Below, piece after piece: positions 53,324 through 62,722 of a stretch of 64,000 nt of DNA (the stretch's first letter is position 1; each line of letters opens with the position of its first letter). The notes under the pieces were generated by a model. The model was not told the origin of the DNA. It did not search any database and worked only from the letters and a program-made list of their open reading frames with translations. Source of the DNA: Lentzea guizhouensis. GTDB lineage: Bacteria > Actinomycetota > Actinomycetes > Mycobacteriales > Pseudonocardiaceae. Location: assembly GCF_001701025.1 (NCBI RefSeq), contig NZ_CP016793.1:2356001-2420000 (forward strand), in the 5' to 3' direction. Made by a program: the position numbers and the translations under genes.

Positions 53324-54795
53324 TCCGTGCTCATTCCTTCAATCGCGGAGATCAGTTCCTGGTCACGCCAGCCGCGGCCGAACTCCCGCACGACCCGGCC
53401 GTGGAACAGCACCAGCACGCGGTCGCAGACCCGCAGGTCGTCGAGCTCGTCCGAGACGACGATCGCGGCCTTGCCCCGGCGTGCCTGCGCGTCGACGACC
53501 CCGAGCAGCGCCTCCTTGGACTTCACGTCGACACCCGCGGTCGGGTTGATCAGCACCAGCACCGACGGGTCGCCGGCGAGAGCGCGCGCCATCACGACCT
53601 TCTGCTGGTTGCCGCCGGACAGGTCCGACACCGGCTGGTCCGGCCCGGCGGCCTTGACGTCGTAGGACGCGATCGCGGTCGAACCGGCCGAACGCTGCGC
53701 ACCGGGCCAGACGAACGCACCGGCCGTGCTCATCGTCGCGTTCTCGGCGATCGACAGGTCCAGCACGAGCCCCTGGTGGTGCCGATCCCGCGGCACACAG
53801 CCGATTCCGGCCTTCAACGCGGCCGGCACGTCACCGCCGCGCACCACCGAACCCTCCACCGCGACAGAACCGGCAGAAGGCCTGCGCAGCCCGTAGACCG
53901 TCTCGGCGAACTCGTGCTTGCCGGACGACGCGCTGCCCGCGAGGCCGATGACCTCACCGCGCGTCGCCGTCAGCGAGATGTCCGCGAAGTGGTCGCCGCT
54001 CAACGAGGACACGGTCAGCACCTCGTCCGCCGAGGAAGGCCGATCGTCGCCGCTCGGCACGTTCAGGCCGCCCGCCTCGCCGGTCATCGCCTCGATCAGG
54101 TCGGGCTTCGACATCTCCGCGACCGGCGCGGTGACGACGTGCCGCGCGTCGCGGTAGACCGTCACCGTCTGGCAGACCTCGTAGACCTCCTGCAGGTGGT
54201 GGGAGATGAACAGGAACGTCACCCCCTTGTCCTGCAACGACCTCATCCGGTCGAACAGCCGCTCGATCGCCGGGCCGTCGAGCTGCGCGGTCGGCTCGTC
54301 GAGGATCACGAACCGCGAGCCGATCGACAACGCCCTGGCGATCTCGACGAGCTGCCGCTGCTCGACGGTCAGCGTGGACACCAAGGCGTCCGGCCGCACC
54401 GCCACGTCGTAGGTCTCCAGCAGTTCCGAGGCCTGCTGACGCAGCTTCTTCCAGCTGATCAGCCCGCCGCCGAGGTCCTGCCGGTTGATGAACAGGTTCT
54501 CGGCGACCGACAGCTCCGGCACGACCGTCGACTTCTGGTACACGCACGCGACCTGACGCCGCCACGCCGCCCGGTCGGCGACGGGCGGTGCGGGCTCGCC
54601 GAAGAAGGAGACCTCGCCCGTGTCCGGCACCTGCATACCGGTCAGCACCGACACCAGCGTCGACTTGCCCGCACCGTTGCGGCCGACGAGCGCGTGCGAC
54701 TCACCGGCGCGGACCTCGATGCCCACGTCGTCCAGCGCGAGTGTGCGCCCGAACCGCTTGGTCACGCCACGCGCGGTGGCTGCGAGCTCGGTCAT
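53320..54795 (-). CDS. Sugar ABC transporter ATP-binding protein (RbsA family)
   Basis: A 491-residue protein with two nucleotide-binding domains. The first is complete: GRNGAGKST, LTVEQRQLVEIARAL and DEPTAQLD. The second is degenerate at Walker A (GSASSGKHE) and Walker B (VLINPTAGVD, no catalytic Glu), but has a normal LSGGNQQK signature. So one ATP site probably hydrolyses and the other holds. ATG at 54795 overlaps the binding-protein stop. Confidence 0.92.
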   Translation of the reverse strand: MTELAATARGVTKRFGRTLALDDVGIEVRAGESHALVGRNGAGKSTLVSVLTGMQVPDTGEVSFFGEPAPPVADRAAWRRQVACVYQKSTVVPELSVAENLFINRQDLGGGLISWKKLRQQASELLETYDVAVRPDALVSTLTVEQRQLVEIARALSIGSRFVILDEPTAQLDGPAIERLFDRMRSLQDKGVTFLFISHHLQEVYEVCQTVTVYRDARHVVTAPVAEMSKPDLIEAMTGEAGGLNVPSGDDRPSSADEVLTVSSLSGDHFADISLTATRGEVIGLAGSASSGKHEFAETVYGLRRPSAGSVAVEGSVVRGGDVPAALKAGIGCVPRDRHHQGLVLDLSIAENATMSTAGAFVWPGAQRSAGSTAIASYDVKAAGPDQPVSDLSGGNQQKVVMARALAGDPSVLVLINPTAGVDVKSKEALLGVVDAQARRGKAAIVVSDELDDLRVCDRVLVLFHGRVVREFGRGWRDQELISAIEGMSTE

Positions 54796-55832
54796 TTGCC
54801 GATCTGGTTGCCCCAGAAGGCCTTGTCGTCGACGTTCTCCTTGGTGATCAGCGGCGCCGCGAGCTGGTCCTCCAGCCGGCCGCCGCCGGTGTCGACGATC
54901 GTCGAGTCGTGGTCGGTCTTGCCCGGCTGGAACGTCTTGCCCTCGACCGCGGCCTTGGCGTAGAAGAGCGCCCACTGCGCGTAGAGGTCGGCAGGCTGTG
55001 AGACCGTCGCGTCGATCTCGCCCTTGCGGATCGCCTCCAGCTCCTGCGGGATGCCGTCGTTGGAGACGATGAAGATGTGCTTGGGGTCCGTCGGCGGGAC
55101 GATGAGGTTCTTCTGCCGCAACACCTGCAGCGTCGGCGTGAGGAACGCGCCACCGGCCTGCATGTAGATGCCGTTGATGTCCGGGTGCTGGTTCAGCCGG
55201 GTCTGCAGGGCGGCGGACGCCTTCGCGCCCTCCCAGTCCGTCGGCTCCTCGAAGACCGTGATGCCGGGGTAGTCCTTCTTCATGCAGGCGGCGAACGCCT
55301 CGGACCGGTCGCGGCCGTTGACCGACGCCAGCGCGCCCTGGAACTCGACAACCTTGCCCTTGCCGCCCAGCTTCTCACCGAGGAACTTGCAGGCCTTCTC
55401 GCCGTAGGCCTTGTTGTCCGCGCGCACGACCATGTAGGTCTTGCCCTTGTCCGGGCGGGTGTCGACGGTGACGACCGGGATCTTCGCCTTGTCCAACCGG
55501 TCCAGGGTGGACGCGATGGCACCGGTGTCCTGCGGCGCCATGATGATCGCCTTGGCGCCCTGCGACTGCAGCGACTGGGCGTTGGCGACCAGGTTCTCGA
55601 CCTTGTTCTGCGAGTTGGTGGGGTTCAGCAGGTTGATCCCGAGGTCCTTGGCCTTGTCCGGGAAGTACTTGATGTAGGAGTTCCAGAAGTCGGTGTCGGC
55701 GCGCGGGTGGTCGGCGCCGATCGGGCCGACGCCACCGGCTCCGGTTCCTGCCGCTCCACCACCACAGGCGGTGAGTGTCAGAGCACCGGCGAGCGCGAGG
55801 CACACCGCGGCGGTGAGGTTGCGACGCTTCAT
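54792..55832 (-). CDS. Sugar-binding lipoprotein (RbsB-like)
   Basis: A 346-residue periplasmic-binding-type lipoprotein. Lipobox LTAC (Cys23), then a type I binding fold: AKAIIMAPQDTGAIASTLDR and IPVVTVDTRPDKGKTYMVV, then IFIVSNDGIPQELEAIRKGE. ATG at 55832 follows AAAGG; the alternative ATG at 55850 overlaps the SDR stop (ATGA) and adds six residues. It is the receptor of the importer encoded next. Confidence 0.9.
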   Translation of the reverse strand: MKRRNLTAAVCLALAGALTLTACGGGAAGTGAGGVGPIGADHPRADTDFWNSYIKYFPDKAKDLGINLLNPTNSQNKVENLVANAQSLQSQGAKAIIMAPQDTGAIASTLDRLDKAKIPVVTVDTRPDKGKTYMVVRADNKAYGEKACKFLGEKLGGKGKVVEFQGALASVNGRDRSEAFAACMKKDYPGITVFEEPTDWEGAKASAALQTRLNQHPDINGIYMQAGGAFLTPTLQVLRQKNLIVPPTDPKHIFIVSNDGIPQELEAIRKGEIDATVSQPADLYAQWALFYAKAAVEGKTFQPGKTDHDSTIVDTGGGRLEDQLAAPLITKENVDDKAFWGNQIGK

Positions 55833-55846
55833 CGTTGGACTGCCTT

Positions 55847-56599
55847 TCATGACTGCTGGGGACGCAAGCGCAGGCCGTGCATGCCACCGTCGACGGCGAG
55901 GACCGTGCCGGCGGTGGAACCCGACAGCGGGCTCGCCAGGTAGGCGATGGCTCCCGCGACCTCGTCGGCGGAGACCAGCCGGCCGTGCGGCTGGCGTGCG
56001 TTCAACGCGGCTCGTTCGGCGGCCGGGTCCGGTGCCGAGTCGAGCAGGCGGCCCACCCAGGGGGTGTCGGCCGTGCCGGGTGCGACCGCGTTGACGCGAA
56101 TGCCCTCGCGGACGTGGTCGGCGGCCATCGCGAGCGTCAGCGCGTGCACCGCGCCCTTGGTGGCCGAGTAGAGCGCGCGCTGCGGGAGCCCGGCCCACGC
56201 CGCGATCGAGCCGGTGTTGACGATCGCCGCGGCCGGTGACCTCCGCAGGTGCGGCAGGGCGGCCCTGCTGACGCGGGTGATGCCGAGGACGTTGACGTTC
56301 AGGACCTTCAGCCACTCCTCGTCGGAGTTGGCGCTGATGTCGCCCTGCGCGCCGATGCCCGCGTTGTTCACGACCACGTCGAGCCGGCCGAACCGCTGCA
56401 CGACCTCGTCGACCGCGGCCTGGACGCTCGCGTCGTCGGACACGTCCGCGCGGATGCCGACGAGCGGGTCCGGCACGTCCGGGTGCAGGTCCAGCGCGAC
56501 GGCGGTCGCTCCCCTGCTGCTCAGCAGGGTCGCGGTGGCCAGGCCGATGCCGGACGCACCGCCCGTGACGACGGCGACGAGTCCCTCGAAGTCCGTCAC
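55847..56599 (-). CDS. SDR oxidoreductase, 2-keto-3-deoxy-L-fuconate dehydrogenase type
   Basis: A 250-residue short-chain dehydrogenase: [30 protein letters not shown], catalytic Ser in [10 protein letters not shown] and [12 protein letters not shown]. Its place after L-fuconate dehydratase suggests oxidation of 2-keto-3-deoxy-L-fuconate to the diketo acid. GTG at 56599 overlaps the dehydratase stop (GTGA). Confidence 0.87.
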   Translation of the reverse strand: MTDFEGLVAVVTGGASGIGLATATLLSSRGATAVALDLHPDVPDPLVGIRADVSDDASVQAAVDEVVQRFGRLDVVVNNAGIGAQGDISANSDEEWLKVLNVNVLGITRVSRAALPHLRRSPAAAIVNTGSIAAWAGLPQRALYSATKGAVHALTLAMAADHVREGIRVNAVAPGTADTPWVGRLLDSAPDPAAERAALNARQPHGRLVSADEVAGAIAYLASPLSGSTAGTVLAVDGGMHGLRLRPQQS

Positions 56600-57903
56600 C
56601 TCCCGCCCTCCAGCTCCGTCCACACCGGACCTCCCGGGTAGACGTAGTCGGTCAGCGTCTCGTCCTTGAGCTGGGCGGAGAAACCCGGCTCGGTCGGGGC
56701 GAGGTAGCGGCCGTTCACGACGACGGCGGGGTCGAGGAAGTGCTCGTGCAGGTGGTCGACCCACTCGATCACGCGTTCGCCGACCTCGCCGGAGACCGCG
56801 ACGTAGTCGAAGAACGACAGGTGCCGGACCAGCTCGCACAGCCCGACCCCGCCGGCGTGCGGGCACACCGGGACGTCGAACTTGCGGGCCAGCAACAGGA
56901 TCGCGATGTTCTCGTTGACGCCCGCGACCCGGCACGCGTCGAGCTGCAGCACGTCGACCGCGCCCGCCTGCAGGAGCTGCTTGAACACCACCCGGTTCTG
57001 CACGTGCTCACCGGTGGCGACCCTGATCGGGGCCAGCGCGTCCGCGATCGCGCGGTGGGCCAGCACGTCGTCCGGCGAGGTGGGTTCCTCGATCCAGTAC
57101 GGGTCGTACGGTGCCAGCTCCTTCATCCACCGCACGGCGATGTCGACGTCCCAGCGCTGGTTCGCGTCCACCGCGACCCGCACCTCGTCACCGACGACCT
57201 CGCGGGCGAGCTTCATCCTGCGCACGTCGTCGTCGAGGCTGCCGCCGACCTTGAGCTTGATCATGTCGAAGCCGTCGGCGAGGGCCTGGCGGGCCAGCGT
57301 GGCGAGCTTCTCGTCGGAGTAGCCGAGCCAGCCGGGTGACGTCGTGTAGGCCGGATACCCGTCGCGCGCGATGGTGTCCACGCGTTCGGTCTTGCCGTGC
57401 TCGGCCTGGCGCAGGATCTGCAGCGCCTCGTCGGGCGTCAGCGCGTCGGACAGGTAGCGGAAGTCGACGAGGCTGACGAGCTCCTCCGGCGTGAGCTGGG
57501 CGAGGAACCGCCAGACCGGCAGCCCGGCGCGGCGGGCGGCGAGGTCCCACGCGGCGTTGACCACCGCGCCGATCGCCATGTGCGCCACGCCCTTCTCCGG
57601 GCCCAGCCAGCGGATCTGCGAGTCGCCGATCAGCTCGAAGTACAGCTCTGCCAGCGCTTTCGCGTCCTGCGGCACGTCCTTGCCGACGACGTGCGGGGCC
57701 AGCGCCGTGATCGCGGCGGCCTGCACGTCGTTGCCGCGGCCGATGGTGAAAGCGAGGCCGTGGCCCTCCGGTCCGTCGTCGGTGCGGAGCACGACGTAGG
57801 CGGCGCTGTAGTCCGGGTCCGGGTTCATCGCGTCGGAGCCGTCGAGCTCGCGCGAGGTGGGGAACCGGATGTCCAGCACGTCCAGTGCGGTGATCTTCGG
57901 CAT
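56596..57903 (-). CDS. fucD: L-fuconate dehydratase
   Basis: A 435-residue enolase-superfamily enzyme. MIKLKVGG holds the base Lys, [12 protein letters not shown] and [10 protein letters not shown] the metal ligands, and [20 protein letters not shown] is the FucD-specific His motif. It dehydrates L-fuconate to 2-keto-3-deoxy-L-fuconate. Length fits the family (about 430-440). ATG at 57903 lies 4 bases after the upstream stop. This gene anchors the pathway call. Confidence 0.93.
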   Translation of the reverse strand: MPKITALDVLDIRFPTSRELDGSDAMNPDPDYSAAYVVLRTDDGPEGHGLAFTIGRGNDVQAAAITALAPHVVGKDVPQDAKALAELYFELIGDSQIRWLGPEKGVAHMAIGAVVNAAWDLAARRAGLPVWRFLAQLTPEELVSLVDFRYLSDALTPDEALQILRQAEHGKTERVDTIARDGYPAYTTSPGWLGYSDEKLATLARQALADGFDMIKLKVGGSLDDDVRRMKLAREVVGDEVRVAVDANQRWDVDIAVRWMKELAPYDPYWIEEPTSPDDVLAHRAIADALAPIRVATGEHVQNRVVFKQLLQAGAVDVLQLDACRVAGVNENIAILLLARKFDVPVCPHAGGVGLCELVRHLSFFDYVAVSGEVGERVIEWVDHLHEHFLDPAVVVNGRYLAPTEPGFSAQLKDETLTDYVYPGGPVWTELEGGR

Positions 57904-57907
57904 GGGC

Positions 57908-58762
57908 TCAGGCCTGCCCGAGGGTCTGGCGCTGCTTGCCGAGACCCTCGATCTCCAGCTCGACGACGTCGCCCGCGCGCAGGTACGGCTTGGGCTCCGG
58001 CTGGCCGAGCGCCACCCCAGCGGGTGTACCTGTGTTGATGACGTCACCCGGACGAAGGACGAGGAACTGGCTGAGGTAGCGCACGACCTCCGCGATCGGG
58101 AAGATCATGTTCTTGGTGGTGGAGTTCTGCTTCAGCTCGCCGTTCACCCAGAGCCGCATCTCGAGGTCCTGCGGGTCGGCGATCTCGTCTGCGGGCACGA
58201 GGAAGGGACCGAGCGGGTTGAACGTCTCGCAGTTCTTGCCCTTGTCCCAGGTGCCACCGCGCTCGATCTGGAACTCCCGCTCCGAGACGTCGTGCGAGAG
58301 CACGTACGCGCCGACGCAGGCCAGAGCGTCCGCTTCGGACTCCAGGTAACGGGCGGTGCGCCCGATGACGACGCCGAGCTCGACCTCCCAGTCGGTCTTG
58401 ACCGACCGGCGGGGCACGAGCACCTCGTCGTACGGGCCGACGATCGTGTCGGGCGTTTTGAGGAACACGACCGGCTCGGCGGGGATGTCGGCGCCGGTCT
58501 CCTCCGCGTGGTCGCGGTAGTTGAGGCCGATGCAGATGACCTTGCCCGGATGCGCGAGCGGCGGTCCGACGCGCATCTCGTCGGCGTTCAGGACGTCGAG
58601 CTCACCGGCGTCGAGGGCGGCGCGGACGCGGTTGACGCCGTCGTTCGCGAGGAACGCGCCGTCGATGTCCGGGGTGATCGGCAGGAGGTCGTGAGTGGTC
58701 CCGTCGCCGGTCCTCACCGCTGGACGTTCATCGCCGACCGGCCCGAGGCGCAGAAGCTGCAC
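57908..58762 (-). CDS. FAH-family hydrolase (2,4-diketo-3-deoxy-L-fuconate hydrolase type)
   Basis: A 284-residue fumarylacetoacetate-hydrolase-like protein: [51 protein letters not shown] (metal Glu), [20 protein letters not shown] and [12 protein letters not shown]. It would split the diketo acid to pyruvate and L-lactate. GTG at 58762 follows AGAGGAGG. First gene of the operon, with a palindromic operator upstream. Confidence 0.9.
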   Translation of the reverse strand: MQLLRLGPVGDERPAVRTGDGTTHDLLPITPDIDGAFLANDGVNRVRAALDAGELDVLNADEMRVGPPLAHPGKVICIGLNYRDHAEETGADIPAEPVVFLKTPDTIVGPYDEVLVPRRSVKTDWEVELGVVIGRTARYLESEADALACVGAYVLSHDVSEREFQIERGGTWDKGKNCETFNPLGPFLVPADEIADPQDLEMRLWVNGELKQNSTTKNMIFPIAEVVRYLSQFLVLRPGDVINTGTPAGVALGQPEPKPYLRAGDVVELEIEGLGKQRQTLGQA

Positions 58763-58793
58763 GGCCGTTCCTCCTCTGGTCACACCGCAGGAA

Positions 58794-58808
58794 ATACATC
58801 GGATGTAT
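58794..58808. promoter_or_regulatory. Palindromic operator before the fucose operon
   Basis: ATACATC-G-GATGTAT is a perfect 7-1-7 inverted repeat 32 bp before the first start codon. The form suits a GntR/FadR or LacI-type repressor. No regulator gene adjoins. Confidence 0.65.
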
Positions 58809-58875
58809 AGCCCCGCGAGGCCACCTTCGTCTAGGCCTCACCGTGAAGTCGTCCGATGACTAGGAGGGATTGATC

Positions 58876-61683
58876 ATGAACTTGGCTGTCGCCTCGCTCC
58901 TGGCGGGCGCACTGCTGGCACCGGCGGGGGCACCGGAGCGTGTAACCGTTTTCGTGGAGCTGACCTCGGCTCCCGCGGTGGAGATGCGGGACGCTTCTCA
59001 GGCGCGTTCCGCGCGTGACCGGACCTCGGAGCACGTCTCCCGGGTCGTGTCGCGGTCCGGCGGACGCGAGGTTGCCCGAACGTCCAACGCGGTACCCGGC
59101 GTCGTGCTCGCGGTCGGCAAGGGCCGGCTGCCGGCGTTGGCGCGGATGCCCGAGGTGCGCGCGGTGCACCGGATGGTCCCCAAGAAGCCGTCGAACGCCT
59201 CCGCCGTCCGGCTCACCCGCGCCGCCGCCGCGTGGAGGTCGCTCGGGCGGTTCGGCGACGGCGTGCGGATCGGTGTGATCGACACCGGCATCGACTACCG
59301 CCACGCGGACTTCGGCGGCGGCACGTTCCCGACCGCCAAGGTGGTCGGCGGGTTCGACTTCGCCGGTGACGCGTACACCGGCGGCGAGTCGCTGCCGGAG
59401 CCGGACGCGGACCCGGTGGACTGCGGTGGCCACGGCACGCACGTGGCCGGGACCGCGGCGGGGTTCGGGGTGAACGCCGACGGCTCGACCTACCGCGGGT
59501 CGTACTCGGCGGTGGACCTCGACTCGATGAAGATCGGCCCCGGCGCGGCTCCCCGAGCGTTGCTGTACGCGCTGAAGGTGTTCGGCTGCAAGGGGTCGAC
59601 GGAACTGACCGCGAAAGCGCTGGACTGGGCGCTCGACCCCAACGGCGACGGCGACTTCGCGGACAAGCTCGACGTGGTGAACCTGTCGCTGGGCAGCGAC
59701 TTCGGGGCACCGGACGACCCCGACTCGCTGTTCGTGCGCAAGCTGGTCGAGCACGGCGTGGTCGTGGTCGCGGCGGCGGGCAACGGCGGTGACCTCTACG
59801 ACGTGTCCGGGTCGCCGGCCAACACTCCAGAGGCGATCTCGGTGGCGAACAGCCGGGACGCGTTCTCGATGCTCGACGGCGTCGAGGTGGCCGGGCAGCG
59901 GTGGCCGGGGCAGTACAGCGTCGGCTACAAGGACCCGGTCGACCTGACGCTGCCGGTGGTGCGGCTGAGGTCCGGTGTGGACGGTTGTCAGCCGATCTCG
60001 GAGCCGCTCGCCGGGAAGATCGTCTGGCTGGAGTGGGACGACGTCGACGCCACACGGGCCTGCGGTTCGGGCGCGCGCACGGACAACGCGTGGAAGGCCG
60101 GGGCGGCCGGGGTGCTGCTGCCGACGACGTTGCCGGTGTTCGCGGCGGCGATCGCGGGCAACGCGCACATCCCGGCGTTCCAGCTCACGGCGGCGGCGTC
60201 GAGCGCGTTGCGACCGGCGTTGGAGGCCGGGACGTTGTCGGTGCGGATGGCGTCCTCGTTGCAGCGGGCGGTGCCGTCGGTGACGCCGGAGATCGAGGAC
60301 ACGATCACGCCGTCGTCGTCGCGGTCGCGGTCGGCGATCTCGGTGGCCGCACCCGGTGACACGATCTTCTCGGCGGCGTCCGGCACGGCGTCCGACGGGG
60401 TGTCGCTGGGGGGCACGTCGATGGCGTCGCCGCACGTGGCGGGCATCGCGGCACTGTTGCGCGAGACGCATCCACAGTGGACGGTCGCCGAGATCAAGGC
60501 GGCACTGGTGAACACGGCGTCCGGGGTGGTCCGGTCCGCTTCCGGAGTGCGCGAGGCGCCGATGCGGGTCGGCTCGGGGCGGGTCGACGCGCTCGCGGCG
60601 CTGTCCGCGGACGTGCTGGTGCTGGGCGACGCGTCGTTCGGCACGGTCGAGGCGGACGGCCCGGTGCTGGCCACGCGGACGTTGCGGGTGGTCAACAAGG
60701 GTGCCGTGACCGTGCCGCTGCGGGTCGCGTACGAACCGGTCACCGCTTTGCCGGGGGTGACGTTCTCGGTGACGCCGAACGTGGTCGTGCCGGCCGGTGG
60801 TTCGGTGCCCGTGCAGGTGCGGTTGCGGATCTCCGACCCGGCGGCGCTGCGGAAGGTCGCGGACCCGACCGTGTCGCTGGCGGACGGGCGGCAGTTCCTG
60901 GCCGAGGCGTCGGGCCTGGTGAGGTTCACCGGCGCCCGGTCGCTGCAGGTACCGGTCTACGCCGCGCCGAAGCCGGTGTCGCGGCTGTCGGTGTCGTCGG
61001 GGCAGGTCGTCGGCCGCGGCACCGGCGGCGACTTCGCGGCGCGGATGACGGTGCTGCAACTGGGCGCGGAGTCCCCGCGACTGCCCGCCTGCGGTGGTGA
61101 CGTGCAGGACGGCTGCGCGGTGAACCGGACGGCACGCGGCGGTGACCTGCGTTATGTGGGTGCGACGGCGACCTCGGAGCTGCTGGCGTTCGGGGTGGCG
61201 ACCTGGGACACGTGGCAGAACCTGGGCAACGTGGTGCGGCCGCGGGTGCGGTTCACCGTCGGTGGCAAGGAGTTCGTGACCGAGGCGGTGAAGCCGGAGG
61301 ACGCGGCCGGCAACGTGACGGCCGACGTGTGGCTGGCGCGGACCACTGCTGTGGCGACCGACGAGGTCGTGGACGAGCAGCCGTTGAACGGTTTTCCGGG
61401 CTCCGTGGACACCAACGTGTTCGACAGTGACGTGGTGGTGCTGCCGGTGTCGCGTGCCGTCCTGCCCGCGGGCCCGGTCACCTACACCGTCGGCGTGGAG
61501 AGCCGCTACACCGCGCCGGCCGATCCCGACGAGCTGGTCGACGTGGCCCCTGCCGCCGTGTTCTCCTACGAGGTCGTGGTCCCGTCACTGTCCACTGTGG
61601 TCCGTCCGGGTGATCAGGTCCCTCCCGGCTCGCTGCTGTTCTTCCACCACAACGCAACGGGTGACCGTGCGCTGACCAGGTGA
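58876..61683 (+). CDS. Secreted subtilisin-like protease (S8) with PA domain
   Basis: A 935-residue exported protease. A short signal peptide (LAVASLLAGALLAPAGA) and an I9-type pro-region (about 20-100) precede the catalytic domain. Triad: D136 in VIDTGIDYRHADF, H186 in GGHGTHVAGTAA and S515 in GGTSMASPHVAG; AAAGNGG is the oxyanion site. A PA-like insert (about 350-440) lies between His and Ser. C-terminal beta-domains fill 560-935. ATG at 58876 is best spaced from GGAGGG; TTG at 58870 is too close. Confidence 0.93.
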   Translation: MNLAVASLLAGALLAPAGAPERVTVFVELTSAPAVEMRDASQARSARDRTSEHVSRVVSRSGGREVARTSNAVPGVVLAVGKGRLPALARMPEVRAVHRMVPKKPSNASAVRLTRAAAAWRSLGRFGDGVRIGVIDTGIDYRHADFGGGTFPTAKVVGGFDFAGDAYTGGESLPEPDADPVDCGGHGTHVAGTAAGFGVNADGSTYRGSYSAVDLDSMKIGPGAAPRALLYALKVFGCKGSTELTAKALDWALDPNGDGDFADKLDVVNLSLGSDFGAPDDPDSLFVRKLVEHGVVVVAAAGNGGDLYDVSGSPANTPEAISVANSRDAFSMLDGVEVAGQRWPGQYSVGYKDPVDLTLPVVRLRSGVDGCQPISEPLAGKIVWLEWDDVDATRACGSGARTDNAWKAGAAGVLLPTTLPVFAAAIAGNAHIPAFQLTAAASSALRPALEAGTLSVRMASSLQRAVPSVTPEIEDTITPSSSRSRSAISVAAPGDTIFSAASGTASDGVSLGGTSMASPHVAGIAALLRETHPQWTVAEIKAALVNTASGVVRSASGVREAPMRVGSGRVDALAALSADVLVLGDASFGTVEADGPVLATRTLRVVNKGAVTVPLRVAYEPVTALPGVTFSVTPNVVVPAGGSVPVQVRLRISDPAALRKVADPTVSLADGRQFLAEASGLVRFTGARSLQVPVYAAPKPVSRLSVSSGQVVGRGTGGDFAARMTVLQLGAESPRLPACGGDVQDGCAVNRTARGGDLRYVGATATSELLAFGVATWDTWQNLGNVVRPRVRFTVGGKEFVTEAVKPEDAAGNVTADVWLARTTAVATDEVVDEQPLNGFPGSVDTNVFDSDVVVLPVSRAVLPAGPVTYTVGVESRYTAPADPDELVDVAPAAVFSYEVVVPSLSTVVRPGDQVPPGSLLFFHHNATGDRALTR

Positions 61684-61735
61684 CACCCGGTTGGGCGTGC
61701 CCCCGGACCGGCTCGTCTCGGCATACTCGGTCGTT

Positions 61736-62653
61736 ATGGATCTGGTGGTCGGACTGGACGCCGGTGGCACGTCCACCAGGGCTTTGGTGCTCGATCTCGA
61801 CGGCGCCCGGCTGGGCCAGGGCCTCGCCGGCGGCGCCAACCCCAACTCCCACCCGCCGTCAGTCGCCGCCGCCCACATCGGCGAGGCGTTGAAGGAGGCC
61901 CTGGACGGCCTCGACTCCCGCCGCGTCCGCTCCGGCGTTCTCGGCATGGCGGGCGCCTCCCGGATGTCCGATCCTTCCGTGCTGGCGCTCTTCCAGGAGG
62001 CCTGGGAACGCGCGGGCCTGCACTGCCCGATGCGGGTGGTCACCGACTGCGAGGCCGCTTTCGCCACCGGCACGTCTTCTTCTGATGGCACTGTGCTGGT
62101 GGCCGGCACGGGTTCCATCGCCGGGCGGATCGTCGACCACCGCATGGTCGGCCAGTCCGGTGGGTACGGGTGGCTGATCGGCGACGACGGGTCGGCGTTC
62201 TGGCTGGGCCGGGAGGCGGTGCGGGCGACCTTGCGGCTGCTCGACCTGGACGCGCCGCTGGAGGGGCTGGCGACCGCGGTGCTGACGACGGCGGGGGTGC
62301 GCGGGCGCGGTGCGTTGGTCAACGCGGTGAACTCTTCGCCGCCGATCGCCCTGGCCCGGTTCGCTCCGCTGGTGTCCGCTGCCTATCACCACGGGGATCC
62401 GGCGGCGTTGTCGATCGTGGCTTCGGCCGCGCGGTTGCTGGCGGACACGGCTTCAGCGGTGCGGACGCCGGACGACACGTCGCCGATCGTGCTGGTGGGG
62501 TCGTTGATCAAGACACCGGTCGGGGTGCACCTGAAGCAGGAGCTGGTGGGGCGGTGGGGGGCGCAGGTGATCATGGCGACGGAAGGGGCGGCGGGGGCGG
62601 CCTGGCTGGCGGCGGTGGACGTGCTGGGACCGTCGGCGCCGCGACCGGTTTAG
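61736..62653 (+). CDS. N-acetylglucosamine kinase, BadF/BadG/BcrA/BcrD family
   Basis: A 305-residue ASKHA-fold kinase. LVVGLDAGGTSTRALVLDLD is phosphate motif 1, GVLGMAGASR motif, TDCEAAFATGTSSSDGTVLV and AGTGSIAGRI phosphate 2, and GGYGWLIGDDGSAFWLGREA the substrate region. The family includes GlcNAc kinases, which fits the GlcNAc genes here. ATG at 61736 is the natural start. No dre site lies before it. Confidence 0.87.
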   Translation: MDLVVGLDAGGTSTRALVLDLDGARLGQGLAGGANPNSHPPSVAAAHIGEALKEALDGLDSRRVRSGVLGMAGASRMSDPSVLALFQEAWERAGLHCPMRVVTDCEAAFATGTSSSDGTVLVAGTGSIAGRIVDHRMVGQSGGYGWLIGDDGSAFWLGREAVRATLRLLDLDAPLEGLATAVLTTAGVRGRGALVNAVNSSPPIALARFAPLVSAAYHHGDPAALSIVASAARLLADTASAVRTPDDTSPIVLVGSLIKTPVGVHLKQELVGRWGAQVIMATEGAAGAAWLAAVDVLGPSAPRPV

Positions 62654-62722
62654 GTGAATTCGGCGGGTTCTCCTCTTGACCCCTCGGTAACGTCCTCAGG
62701 CAGATCATCTGGGGGCTTCGCC

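Noticed and set aside
58831..61059. 742-codon frame opposite the S8 protease
   Set aside because: Shadow of a firm gene; composition is Arg/His-rich and start is inside the other gene's leader.
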